The notes beneath the pieces are model-generated. The model was not told the origin of the DNA. It made no database searches and saw only the letters and a program-made list of their open reading frames with translations. Positions 34,889-43,814 of a DNA stretch of 64,000 bases are shown here, in pieces (position 1 is the stretch's first letter; every line of letters starts with the position of its first letter). Origin of the DNA: DYJK01 sp040755055 (GTDB lineage: Bacteria > Bacteroidota > Ignavibacteria > Ignavibacteriales > Melioribacteraceae); NCBI GenBank assembly GCA_040755055.1, contig JBFMBS010000001.1:62001-126000 (forward strand), written 5' to 3'. The position numbers and the translations under genes were made by a program.

Positions 34889-36616
34889 TCATTTCCCGGC
34901 AACTTTGATTATTATACCCTTAGTTATTCCGCCTTCATTAAAACTATCAATCGAGAAATAATAATCGTAATCTGAGTTCAAACTTTTCAATGTAACAGAA
35001 TTTGAACCATAAACCATTAAACTGTGATAGAGTTTTTTTTGCCCGGCACCATAATTAATAACAAATCCCGTAGCAAGTTTATCTTCGTTCCATTTAATTT
35101 CGACATTGCATTTATCCAGTTCATTTCTAACAATTTCAAATTCATCAACAACTTTTGGTTTGTGTTTATACCCTTTACCAAAAATTCTAAAACCGGAAAC
35201 CGCAAACTTGCCATCCGGAACATGAATGTTATTGAGTTTTAAATATCTCGCTCGTACCGGTGAATCCAATTCAATATAATCATGGGGCATATCAATTTTA
35301 TTTTCACTCTTATCTACCAGCAGACGCCAAATTTTTCCATCGGTAGAATATTCAATGGTATATTGATAATAAATTTTGTCTGATCTTCCGTAAAGATTAG
35401 TTTCATGTTCGGCAAAATTGATCTGCAACGCATTAACGGTTGATTCTTCTCCAAGATCAACACTTAACCATTCTCCCTTATTGCCGGATTTAGCACTCCA
35501 GTATGTTCTAATATCTTCATCAAATGCGTTCATTACCGGCAGCAAATCAATTTCGGATGACGCCCAAGCTTTTTTCTTATAAGATAGAAGCATCCAGCCG
35601 GTGAAAGCACTTTCAAGTTGATTTCGTTTTTCATCATACATATACTGTGGATAATCACCCCATGCTGTTTTTGTAAACATCACTCCATCATCATCAAACC
35701 CAGCCGGAAAAATTCCAATTCTGCGTTCGAATATATGTTTGACTGAAATAGTTTGTGTTGTGATGTGCCAAAGATTTCCATTCTTATCTTCAAAGGTACT
35801 ACCGTGACCGGCACCGCAAAGAAACCCTCCTTGTTTTAATGAGAACGGATTACTTTTTTGATATTCAAACGGTCCAAATAGATTCCTTGATGTGTAAACT
35901 CCATCGGCATAAGTTTTAAATTCTGTTCCCGGCGCTGCATATTGTAAATAATATAACCCGTTGTGTTTGTTCATCCACGCTCCTTCAAGCCATGGTGCCA
36001 AAGTCAGCTCGTTGAAATCTCCTTGCCTTTCCCATCCATGAATTTCCGTATTAACACCGAATAATTTTACCGGTATTCCAATCGGTTCCAATTTATTATT
36101 CAAATCTAATTCTACACAGTAAAGCGGCTCTTTGTTTGAACAGCCATAATATAAATAGAGCCTTCCGTCATCATAAAACAAATCCGGGTCCGTTACCGAA
36201 AAAGGAAATCCGGGATTAACAACTTCCCACCTACCGGTCTTTGGATCATTGGTTTTATAGATGGGACTTTTTTCACCACTTGCCATAAAAAAAACTGTAT
36301 CGTCCATAACGACAGCAGTAGGCGCATACTCTTCAGTAGGTAAATCACCGGTCTCAATTAAATTCCAATTAATTAAATCCTTTGAATGCCAATATCCTCC
36401 GGACTTTGAAGCAAACAAAAAATATTCATCTTTGAACAAAATAACAGTCGGGTCTGCCGCTTCACGGCGCGATGGTTTATCTAAGCAAAATCTATAACTA
36501 ATCCCTACCGGATTACAATATGTTTTCACCAACTCGCTATTACGGTTATTTTTTCCATTCATCAAAATCGGATTCATTAAAATTAAAAGTGAAAAAAGTA
36601 ACCGCAGAAACTGCAT
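34889..36616 (-). CDS. Secreted GH43-like glycosidase with F5/8 type C domain
   Basis: The 575-residue protein has a signal peptide (about 1-21), a five-bladed propeller of the GH43 type (about 30-340) and a discoidin/F5/8C carbohydrate-binding domain (about 345-475), then an FN3-like tail. Catalytic candidates are D55 in REAADPTVIL (base), D143 in VTDPDLFYDD and E211 in LAPWLEGAWM (acid). Family members are beta-xylosidases or alpha-L-arabinofuranosidases; the arabinose module nearby fits either, but specificity is not fixed. No T9SS domain is present. It lies 47 bases upstream of the GH16 gene and 44 bases downstream of GH3 on the same strand. Confidence 0.87.
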   Translation of the reverse strand: MQFLRLLFSLLILMNPILMNGKNNRNSELVKTYCNPVGISYRFCLDKPSRREAADPTVILFKDEYFLFASKSGGYWHSKDLINWNLIETGDLPTEEYAPTAVVMDDTVFFMASGEKSPIYKTNDPKTGRWEVVNPGFPFSVTDPDLFYDDGRLYLYYGCSNKEPLYCVELDLNNKLEPIGIPVKLFGVNTEIHGWERQGDFNELTLAPWLEGAWMNKHNGLYYLQYAAPGTEFKTYADGVYTSRNLFGPFEYQKSNPFSLKQGGFLCGAGHGSTFEDKNGNLWHITTQTISVKHIFERRIGIFPAGFDDDGVMFTKTAWGDYPQYMYDEKRNQLESAFTGWMLLSYKKKAWASSEIDLLPVMNAFDEDIRTYWSAKSGNKGEWLSVDLGEESTVNALQINFAEHETNLYGRSDKIYYQYTIEYSTDGKIWRLLVDKSENKIDMPHDYIELDSPVRARYLKLNNIHVPDGKFAVSGFRIFGKGYKHKPKVVDEFEIVRNELDKCNVEIKWNEDKLATGFVINYGAGQKKLYHSLMVYGSNSVTLKSLNSDYDYYFSIDSFNEGGITKGIIIKVAGK

Positions 36617-36660
36617 TTGCTAACTCACAATTTGTAATCTAAACATTTACCGGGCTTCAC

Positions 36661-39282
36661 TTACTCAACAATAACACTTATGCTCTTCATGTTAGGATCC
36701 AATGATGAAGAACCGATCATCAAGACATGTTCGCCTTTATCAACCATCATTCCTTTCCCTTCCAAATATTCTTGCAATGTTTCGGAAGTAATATCAAACG
36801 TAACTTTTTTAGTTTGATTCGGGTTCAATTGAATCCTTTCAAAACCTTTCAAGGATTTGATGGCACCCTCACCCGGTTTCCTATTACCTTCAACATATAA
36901 TTGAACAACTTCTTCCCCGGCTACTTTACCGGTGTTTACAACATCCGCAGTTAATTTAAGTGTGTCTCCTTCACAAAATTTATCAGAACTTAATACCGGG
37001 TTTTTAATTTCAAACGAAGAATAACTTAAACCAAATCCAAAAGGATAAAGAACTTCACCTTCGAAATATCTATAGGTTCTGCCGGGTGATTTTTTGTTAA
37101 CAACCAGATCATTGGAACTTCTCATATCATAATCTTTGAAATCAGGTAATTGATCTACCGATTTATAAAATGTAACCGGTAACTTACCGGCCGGGTTATA
37201 ATCGCCGAACAAAACATCTGCGATTGCATCACCGGCAGTTTGACCGCCGTACCAGCTTTCTACAATTGCCGGAATATTTTCATACTCCCAATTAATACTT
37301 AACGCACTTCCGTTCAGCAATACCAATATTGTCGGCTTGCCAAGTGAGTAAATTTTTCTAATCAAGTTTTCTTGGGTCGATGGTAAATCAAGGGTCAAAC
37401 GATCTCCGCCGGCAAAACCGGGCACCGGAACGTTCATTTCTTCACCTTCAAGACGCGGCGAAAGTCCCATGAATAAAATTGCAACGTCACACTTCTTAAC
37501 AGCATCTAGAGCACGTTCTTCGGCATTGTTATCAGGTGCAGTCCATAGTAATTGCATTTGCCCATACCTCGTAAATGCGTAGAACTCGATACGTATTTTA
37601 TATGCTTTGCCGCTCTCTAGGTGTACCGGCTTATAAATTTTATTTGGATGATGTTCACCATCAAACGAGACCAACAAAGTGTCATCAAGGTAAATTCTAA
37701 ACCCGTTGAATCCGTATCCGCCAAGATTGTAATTACCCGATGCAGTAGGAATTAAATAACCTGTCCATCTTACACTTTTATTTCCTTCATAAACATTATC
37801 TTTAGAATTTTGGAGCCACTTAAAATCAATTTTTCTATCTACTCTTTTAAGAACCGGATCACCTTCAAGTTTAAGATTATCAAAATATTCCGCCGAAAGT
37901 CCGTTTTCTTTTTTATCAGCAGAAGTAAAAAGAAAATCGGCCGGGATTACTTCTAAGTACGGCATGTTATCGGCAAGATCGCACCCTTTTTCAAAAATTA
38001 TTTTTGTGTTCTTACCTACTTTTTTCAATATACCATTCAAAGGTGTAACCGGGTTTGAAGGTGTTCCGTTATAATTACCAAGCAAAGTTTCTTCGTCATT
38101 TGCATTAGGTCCAATTACTGCAATCGCTTTTAAATCCTTATTTAGCGGCAAAAGTTTATTTTCATTCTTCAACAATACAATCGATTTTCTTGCGGTTTGT
38201 AGTGCCAGGTTATTATTCTCTTCAGTATTGAGATGATCCAGACCAATTTTAGAGAATGGAACCATTTCCGGCGGATCGAACATACCAAGCATGAACCGCG
38301 CTTTAAACAATCTTTTCAATGCAATATTAATTTCATCTTCACTAACCAATCCTTTTTGCACAGCTTCATTGAGAGATGGATATGAACTGCCGCATTCAAG
38401 ATCGGTACCGGCTCTCACAGAAATAGCAGAAGCTTCCGAAGCATCCTTAGTAAGTTTATGATATTGATAAATATCCGATATTGCCCAGCAATCGGAAACG
38501 ACGTAACCTTTGAATCCCCATTCATTGCGCAAAATATTATCGAGCAAAGGGTCATTACCGCAGCAAGCATCGCCACGGAAACGGTTGTACGCACACATTA
38601 ATGATTGGACGTTGCCTTTTTGTATCGATGTTTTAAAAGCCGGCAGATATGTTTCCCGTAAATCATATTCACTTACAATTGCATCAAATGTATGCCGGTC
38701 AGGTTCCGGTCCGCTGTGAACAGCAAAATGTTTTACTGTAGCGATTGTTTTAAAATATTTAGGATCATCACCTTGCAACCCTTTTATAAATTGAACCGCC
38801 ATTTGTCCGGTTAAGTACGGGTCTTCGCCATAGGTTTCCATGCCGCGTCCCCAACGCGGATCGCGGAAAATATTTATGTTAGGCGACCAAAAAGTTATTC
38901 CTTGATAGATGCCGCGTTTATTGTTTGCAACAGCATCATTGTATTTAGCACGTCCTTCATCGGCAATCGTGCTTGCAACTTTTAGCATCAAACTTTTATC
39001 CCAAGTAGCCGCTAATCCGATAGCTTGAGGAAATACTGTTGCCAATCCATTTCTCGCTACCCCGTGTAGGCATTCGCTCCACCAATTATATTTTGGGATT
39101 CCAAGGCGTTCAATTGCCGGTGCATCATGATTCATCTGGGAAATTTTTTCCTGAACCGTCATCAAGCCGATTAAATAATTAACACGCTCATCGATGGAAA
39201 GCGAAGTATCAAAATGTTTCAGGTTGGTTTGTGCTGTTAATAGTGAACCGATAATCCAAAAACTCAATACAAATTTTTTCAT
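36661..39282 (-). CDS. Secreted GH3 beta-glycosidase with PA14 insertion
   Basis: The 873-residue protein has a signal peptide (about 1-18), the GH3 TIM-barrel domain with nucleophile D264 in FKGYVVSDCWAISD, the alpha/beta sandwich domain interrupted by a PA14 carbohydrate-binding domain (about 455-595, starting near GLSAEYFDNLKLEG), and a C-terminal FN3-like domain. The K-H pair in TVKHFAVHSG fits the substrate site. The family cleaves beta-glucosides or beta-xylosides from the non-reducing end. It would finish the oligosaccharides made by the GH16 and GH43 enzymes downstream. It lacks a T9SS domain, so it is probably periplasmic. Confidence 0.93.
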   Translation of the reverse strand: MKKFVLSFWIIGSLLTAQTNLKHFDTSLSIDERVNYLIGLMTVQEKISQMNHDAPAIERLGIPKYNWWSECLHGVARNGLATVFPQAIGLAATWDKSLMLKVASTIADEGRAKYNDAVANNKRGIYQGITFWSPNINIFRDPRWGRGMETYGEDPYLTGQMAVQFIKGLQGDDPKYFKTIATVKHFAVHSGPEPDRHTFDAIVSEYDLRETYLPAFKTSIQKGNVQSLMCAYNRFRGDACCGNDPLLDNILRNEWGFKGYVVSDCWAISDIYQYHKLTKDASEASAISVRAGTDLECGSSYPSLNEAVQKGLVSEDEINIALKRLFKARFMLGMFDPPEMVPFSKIGLDHLNTEENNNLALQTARKSIVLLKNENKLLPLNKDLKAIAVIGPNANDEETLLGNYNGTPSNPVTPLNGILKKVGKNTKIIFEKGCDLADNMPYLEVIPADFLFTSADKKENGLSAEYFDNLKLEGDPVLKRVDRKIDFKWLQNSKDNVYEGNKSVRWTGYLIPTASGNYNLGGYGFNGFRIYLDDTLLVSFDGEHHPNKIYKPVHLESGKAYKIRIEFYAFTRYGQMQLLWTAPDNNAEERALDAVKKCDVAILFMGLSPRLEGEEMNVPVPGFAGGDRLTLDLPSTQENLIRKIYSLGKPTILVLLNGSALSINWEYENIPAIVESWYGGQTAGDAIADVLFGDYNPAGKLPVTFYKSVDQLPDFKDYDMRSSNDLVVNKKSPGRTYRYFEGEVLYPFGFGLSYSSFEIKNPVLSSDKFCEGDTLKLTADVVNTGKVAGEEVVQLYVEGNRKPGEGAIKSLKGFERIQLNPNQTKKVTFDITSETLQEYLEGKGMMVDKGEHVLMIGSSSLDPNMKSISVIVE

Positions 39283-39405
39283 GAGTCACTCAATTAGTTT
39301 TATTGTCCGGTAATTTACTTACATAAATTAATTATTTGTTCAATCAGTTATTATACACTGTATAGCTTTGTACCATCAAGCCACTTATTAACTTAGAACA
39401 AAAGT

Positions 39406-40917
39406 TTACCATGCACCTTTTTCAAATTCAAATCCGATTGAGTTGATATAAGGTTTTACTTTTTTAACTCGATAAAGAAACTGCTCATAATTTTTTTCCG
39501 GTAAACTCCACACAACTTCTGAGAAAGCTAAAATTCTTGGAAACAACTGGTATTGCACATCATTTTCGAGCACCAATTCTGTCCACAATGCACACTCACT
39601 TCCAAGAACATATTTATGCTGGCTTTCTTGCAAACTATCGGGTGTTGGATTAAAGGAATATGCTGTTTCTAAATTTAAAACTCGCATCCAATCCGGTCTA
39701 TCATTTCTCGGATAACTTGGATAATCAAAATACGTAAACCAATTATCGGCATTCACGGTATAGTAACCGCGGTTTGCCGCATCCCATGATTCACCGGGGT
39801 GCCATCCTTCAACAATTTGATTATCCGGAATGCCATCTTTTATATTTTCCGCCCATGCAAATGTTTTAACTCCTTTCTTGCTGATAAAATCGCATATCTC
39901 TTTCATAAAATAATTTTGCAGCATATCTTCATTAGCAAGATTTTTATCAATAATCATTTGCTTACAGTCAGGACATTTTTCCCAAACACCTTTCGGTCTC
40001 TCATCACCGCCGACATGAATTATTTCCGGTTTAAATAGATCAAGAATTTCAGTGATAACATTTTTCAAGAACTCATAGCTTTTCAAATTGCCGGCACAAT
40101 ATGTTTTTCCGCCTTCACCGGTTAGGCAGAGCAATTCAGGGTAACTTGCCATAACCGAACGCGAGTGACCGGGCATTTCAATTTCGGGAATAACTTTGAT
40201 GTAACGTTCACGGGCATACTTCAGCACTTCTTTAATTTCTGCTTGAGTATAATAACCGTTCCTTTCAACGGCGTAGAGCGAGTCGCGGTAAGATCCAATC
40301 TCATTCAGCTTGGGATATTTTTTGCTTTCTATCCTCCAGCCCTCATCATCTATTAAATGCCAGTGAAATACATTTAATTTTAGTAATGCCATCATATCCA
40401 AAACTTTCTTAACAAAACCAACCGATTGAAAATGCCGGCTTGCATCGAGCATAAATCCTCGATGCGGATAACGGGGATAGTCTATAATATTACATCCCGG
40501 CAAATAGAATTCTTGATCGCGTGACAAAATCATCTTCATCGTTTGAATCCCGTATAAGATTCCTTTGTAATTATTTCCCGATAAAATGATATTATCATCA
40601 CCAACAACTAATTTGTATCCGTCAGTTTCTTTAATAGAAGTATCTAATTTCAGTTGAATCCCTTTACTCTTCTTACCAAAATCAATTTTTAGTTTAAAGC
40701 CGGTCCGTTTTTCAAAATCAAATTTCAAGTATTCGGCAAGTCTCTTTAGTTCTTTGTTCCCTTGGGGAATAATTATCGGGCACTCATTATGCAAATTGAA
40801 TTTTTCGGTTAGTATAACTTGATTTACCGGTTTCGGGATAATATTAAGTTCTTGCGGATAGATACTTACAGCTGAAATCACAAAAAGAAATGTCAGCAAA
40901 ACCAATGTTTTTTTCAT
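39406..40917 (-). CDS. Secreted GH20 beta-N-acetylhexosaminidase
   Basis: The frame is open to 41052, but the ATG at 40917 is the start: AAGGA lies eight bases before it and the protein then begins with a signal peptide (KKTLVLLTFLFVISAVS). This gives 503 residues. The N-terminal GH20b domain (about 22-145) precedes the TIM barrel with the catalytic pair D305-E306 in IIHVGGDERPKG. The enzyme removes terminal beta-GlcNAc or GalNAc from chitin fragments, glycoproteins or glycolipids. A terminator of the preceding gene at 41004-41034 lies just upstream, so it has its own promoter. It complements the NagB/ROK genes at 24034-28510. Confidence 0.94.
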   Translation of the reverse strand: MKKTLVLLTFLFVISAVSIYPQELNIIPKPVNQVILTEKFNLHNECPIIIPQGNKELKRLAEYLKFDFEKRTGFKLKIDFGKKSKGIQLKLDTSIKETDGYKLVVGDDNIILSGNNYKGILYGIQTMKMILSRDQEFYLPGCNIIDYPRYPHRGFMLDASRHFQSVGFVKKVLDMMALLKLNVFHWHLIDDEGWRIESKKYPKLNEIGSYRDSLYAVERNGYYTQAEIKEVLKYARERYIKVIPEIEMPGHSRSVMASYPELLCLTGEGGKTYCAGNLKSYEFLKNVITEILDLFKPEIIHVGGDERPKGVWEKCPDCKQMIIDKNLANEDMLQNYFMKEICDFISKKGVKTFAWAENIKDGIPDNQIVEGWHPGESWDAANRGYYTVNADNWFTYFDYPSYPRNDRPDWMRVLNLETAYSFNPTPDSLQESQHKYVLGSECALWTELVLENDVQYQLFPRILAFSEVVWSLPEKNYEQFLYRVKKVKPYINSIGFEFEKGAW

Positions 40918-40990
40918 TGACGAATCCTTAACAATTTTTGAGCGGTTTGTCACAAAAGTTACATAGTAATTCAACGACTGAAATAATCTA

Positions 40991-41034
40991 AAAATAAAAA
41001 AAATGGGATGCAGCCAGATAGATACTGCATCCCA
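40991..41034 (-). terminator. Rho-independent terminator of the gene at 41054
   Basis: TGGGATGCAG (41004-41013) and CTGCATCCCA (41025-41034) are perfect 10-bp arms with an 11-base loop. On the minus strand they are followed by a T-rich tract (complement of the A-run at 40991-41003). It lies 20 bases after the stop codon of the preceding gene and separates it from the GH20 gene. Confidence 0.92.
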
Positions 41035-41053
41035 ACAAATAAGGAAAGGCAAA

Positions 41054-43630
41054 TTATTTGAGCAACATCATTTTAATTGTGTTTGTGTAACTGCCCGAAA
41101 TCATTTGGCAGAAATAAATTCCTGAAGGAAGATTTCCGCCGTCGAAATTAACTTTATAGTTACCGGCGTTCTTAAATTCGTTTACTAAAGTTTTTATCTC
41201 CCTTCCAAGAACATCATAAACTTTTAACATCACATTGCCATGGTTCTTCAAACTGAATGAAATTTCCGTTGACGGGTTAAACGGGTTCGGATAGTTTTGA
41301 GTTAGTTTGTATTCGAAAGGTAACAGATCATTTTGTCCGTCTTCTTCAACTCCAACAGTCCATTCTGTGCCGATCCACGAATGTGTCCATACAGATACAT
41401 TCATATAAGAAATATCATTACTTTTTGCCGAGTAGGTAAGTACACACTCTCTTGTTTTATCCGGCTCGGTAGCATCATTGTCGTTACCAATAAAGTCTAA
41501 TGGTATTCTCATACCAAGTTTAGGTACAAACGTGTGCCCGGTTGATAGTTTTGTGGCAATTGCTTCAAAAGGAATTTTAGCTTCCATTTTGTAACCGGCC
41601 GGGAATTTTTCGACAAATTTAAAATCGGAAGAAGTATTATCTAAAATCGTTCCTCCGCCGGCTTGATCTAATATTACTCCCCATTGGTTAAATCTAAAGT
41701 GGTAATCTGTTTCTTCACCTTTCTGATAACTTGTATGTGATTCGCCTCTCCAATCATACAATCCTAAAAATACATCAACACCATCATAGAGATAAGAAAG
41801 ATCAAGATTATTAGTAGGATCTTCGTAAAGGATATTATCATCTACATCAATTCCTACATATAAATTAGTTTGATCGACAGCTAAATAGACATCAAAAGAA
41901 AAATCATTATCATTGTCCAAAGTATAACCGTAACCATCGGGAATATGAGTAGTGCCTTCTGCCTGGGAAATTGTAAACGGTTTGATGGCGCTCCATTCTG
42001 ATAAATCACCATCGGCGGCAAAACTTGAAGGAGCCCCGTCATTAATTACCGGTACACCTTTTGCAAGGTTAGTTGCACCTGAAGATGTTGCGGTCATTTC
42101 TCCAACGTTACCGGCTGCATCTGTACAAACAACGGCATAATAATAGGTAACATTTTGATCGGTTAAGGGTGATAATAATGGGTGGTCAATCATTTGAGTA
42201 CCTTCCGGTATTTGTTTACCAATATGATCCACGTCTTCGGATGTTAAATCGGTAATCGGGTTCTGGCTGCAATAAATATCATATACTTCACCATTTTCGA
42301 AAGGTACGTCTTCCCACAAAACAACATTGTTATAATTTCCGGCAGCACTTCCTTGAACTGTTGCAACGGCTTGAGGCGGCATAACATCAAATACCGGCGA
42401 ACCGGTCCAGATTTCATCTAAATATACAACCTGGTTTTGCCATCGTGAATCATTCGTTCTGAATATTTTAAATTTCAATACTTTAGTAGTATCAAAAACT
42501 CCATCAACTTGTGCAGATGTTAAATCATCCCAAACGCCGGCATTTCTGTCAAAGTTAATAAGTGGAATTTCAAGTGACTTCCATGTTCCGTCATAATTCA
42601 TATCATCTGCTCTTAAAATATATACTGCATCAAATGGATAATCGCCGGTTGCAACACCATCTTCATCCTCATCCTGAAAAATGATTCTCAAATCACCAAT
42701 ACCGGCCGGGGCTTTAATTTTAAATTTCAGTGTATCGATTGCCCACTGTTCCATTAAGCTAACTGATCTGCTTAACTCCCAGATTGGGCCATCCCATTGA
42801 CCGGGTGTAGTCCATTTAAGCGAGTAGCTGTGAGTTGCCGGGTTCGATGTTTCCTCATTTGTAACAACACATGATCCGGCTCTTCCCTGGGAAAAAGTAA
42901 TATTCGATGGAATGGCTCTTCCGTTAAAGAAGGTGAGCGGTTTGCTTTGCAATCCATGCAACTCAAACTGATCAAAAATAATACTGCCTTCACAAATTTT
43001 ATCTGTTTGTTCATTAACAACAAATTCCCAAACAAATCCTTTGATCATATCTAAATCTAAAGTATAATTACCCCACTGCACGCCGCCCCATCCTCTTTGT
43101 GCAAATCCATTCCCTTCGGTATTATCATTATTAACTAAAGGTATGGAAACGTAATGCCATCCGGGAGTATTATCATAGAGTATATGGAGGAAGCTCCAAT
43201 ATTTTTCGCATTCGGATTGAGTAGCCGCGGAAGTACCGCTTACTGCATCGCTGACATCAAGCAAGCATAAACGGAACAAAACGTCAACGTCATCACGAAC
43301 CGGGGTTTGCACATAGTAACGGAAGGTAAGACTATCATAACCCGATAAATCGTAAACTTCATCACCGGGTGCCCATTGTTCTGCACCAACGAAGCATCCC
43401 CACGAATAATAACCGGAAGATCTGTAATCAACTTTCATTGCGCCGGTTCCCTCATAAACCGGGTCGTTAATATAGCTTATGTTCATATAATCGCCTTGTA
43501 CTGCCTGGTCAATCAGGAACACCCAATGATTCGTATCGGCTGGTTCGGTATCAAAGTTGTCCAGCATTTTCTGAGCATTTAGATTTGCTGCGAGTGCAAC
43601 AACAAAAATAAGGTAGAATAACTTTCTCAT
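41054..43630 (-). CDS. T9SS-secreted multidomain carbohydrate-binding protein, CBM9-like
   Basis: The 858-residue protein has a signal peptide (about 1-19), two galactose-binding-like beta-sandwich domains (about 20-230 and 235-415), an FN3-like domain (about 420-520), a CBM9/DOMON-like domain (about 525-770; DGDLSEWSAIKPFTI, YVGIDVDDNILYED) and a T9SS sorting domain (NPFNPSTEISFSL to MMLLK). No catalytic motif is seen, so it probably binds a polysaccharide at the cell surface. AAGGGA lies before the ATG. It is transcribed alone: a strong terminator follows. Its sorting domain is free of palindromic insertions and serves as the uninterrupted reference for the other three. Confidence 0.85.
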   Translation of the reverse strand: MRKLFYLIFVVALAANLNAQKMLDNFDTEPADTNHWVFLIDQAVQGDYMNISYINDPVYEGTGAMKVDYRSSGYYSWGCFVGAEQWAPGDEVYDLSGYDSLTFRYYVQTPVRDDVDVLFRLCLLDVSDAVSGTSAATQSECEKYWSFLHILYDNTPGWHYVSIPLVNNDNTEGNGFAQRGWGGVQWGNYTLDLDMIKGFVWEFVVNEQTDKICEGSIIFDQFELHGLQSKPLTFFNGRAIPSNITFSQGRAGSCVVTNEETSNPATHSYSLKWTTPGQWDGPIWELSRSVSLMEQWAIDTLKFKIKAPAGIGDLRIIFQDEDEDGVATGDYPFDAVYILRADDMNYDGTWKSLEIPLINFDRNAGVWDDLTSAQVDGVFDTTKVLKFKIFRTNDSRWQNQVVYLDEIWTGSPVFDVMPPQAVATVQGSAAGNYNNVVLWEDVPFENGEVYDIYCSQNPITDLTSEDVDHIGKQIPEGTQMIDHPLLSPLTDQNVTYYYAVVCTDAAGNVGEMTATSSGATNLAKGVPVINDGAPSSFAADGDLSEWSAIKPFTISQAEGTTHIPDGYGYTLDNDNDFSFDVYLAVDQTNLYVGIDVDDNILYEDPTNNLDLSYLYDGVDVFLGLYDWRGESHTSYQKGEETDYHFRFNQWGVILDQAGGGTILDNTSSDFKFVEKFPAGYKMEAKIPFEAIATKLSTGHTFVPKLGMRIPLDFIGNDNDATEPDKTRECVLTYSAKSNDISYMNVSVWTHSWIGTEWTVGVEEDGQNDLLPFEYKLTQNYPNPFNPSTEISFSLKNHGNVMLKVYDVLGREIKTLVNEFKNAGNYKVNFDGGNLPSGIYFCQMISGSYTNTIKMMLLK

Positions 43631-43814
43631 GGTCTAATCCCTTTTTAGTTAGATTACTGAAAATAAAATAGTTTTAGTACCTACCAGTAACAAATTAAAT
43701 GCTTTAAGCGCGTAATTGAGACGGTGAGCGAGTAATTTTAATAGGTTTTGAATTGATAACTTGATTACTGTATGATAAGATGAAATTTGTGAAAAAAATA
43801 ATTTTAATGTTATC

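Noticed and set aside
40918..41052. N-terminal extension of the GH20 frame up to 41052
   Set aside because: It runs through the terminator of the upstream gene and hides the signal peptide; the ATG at 40917 has a ribosome site.
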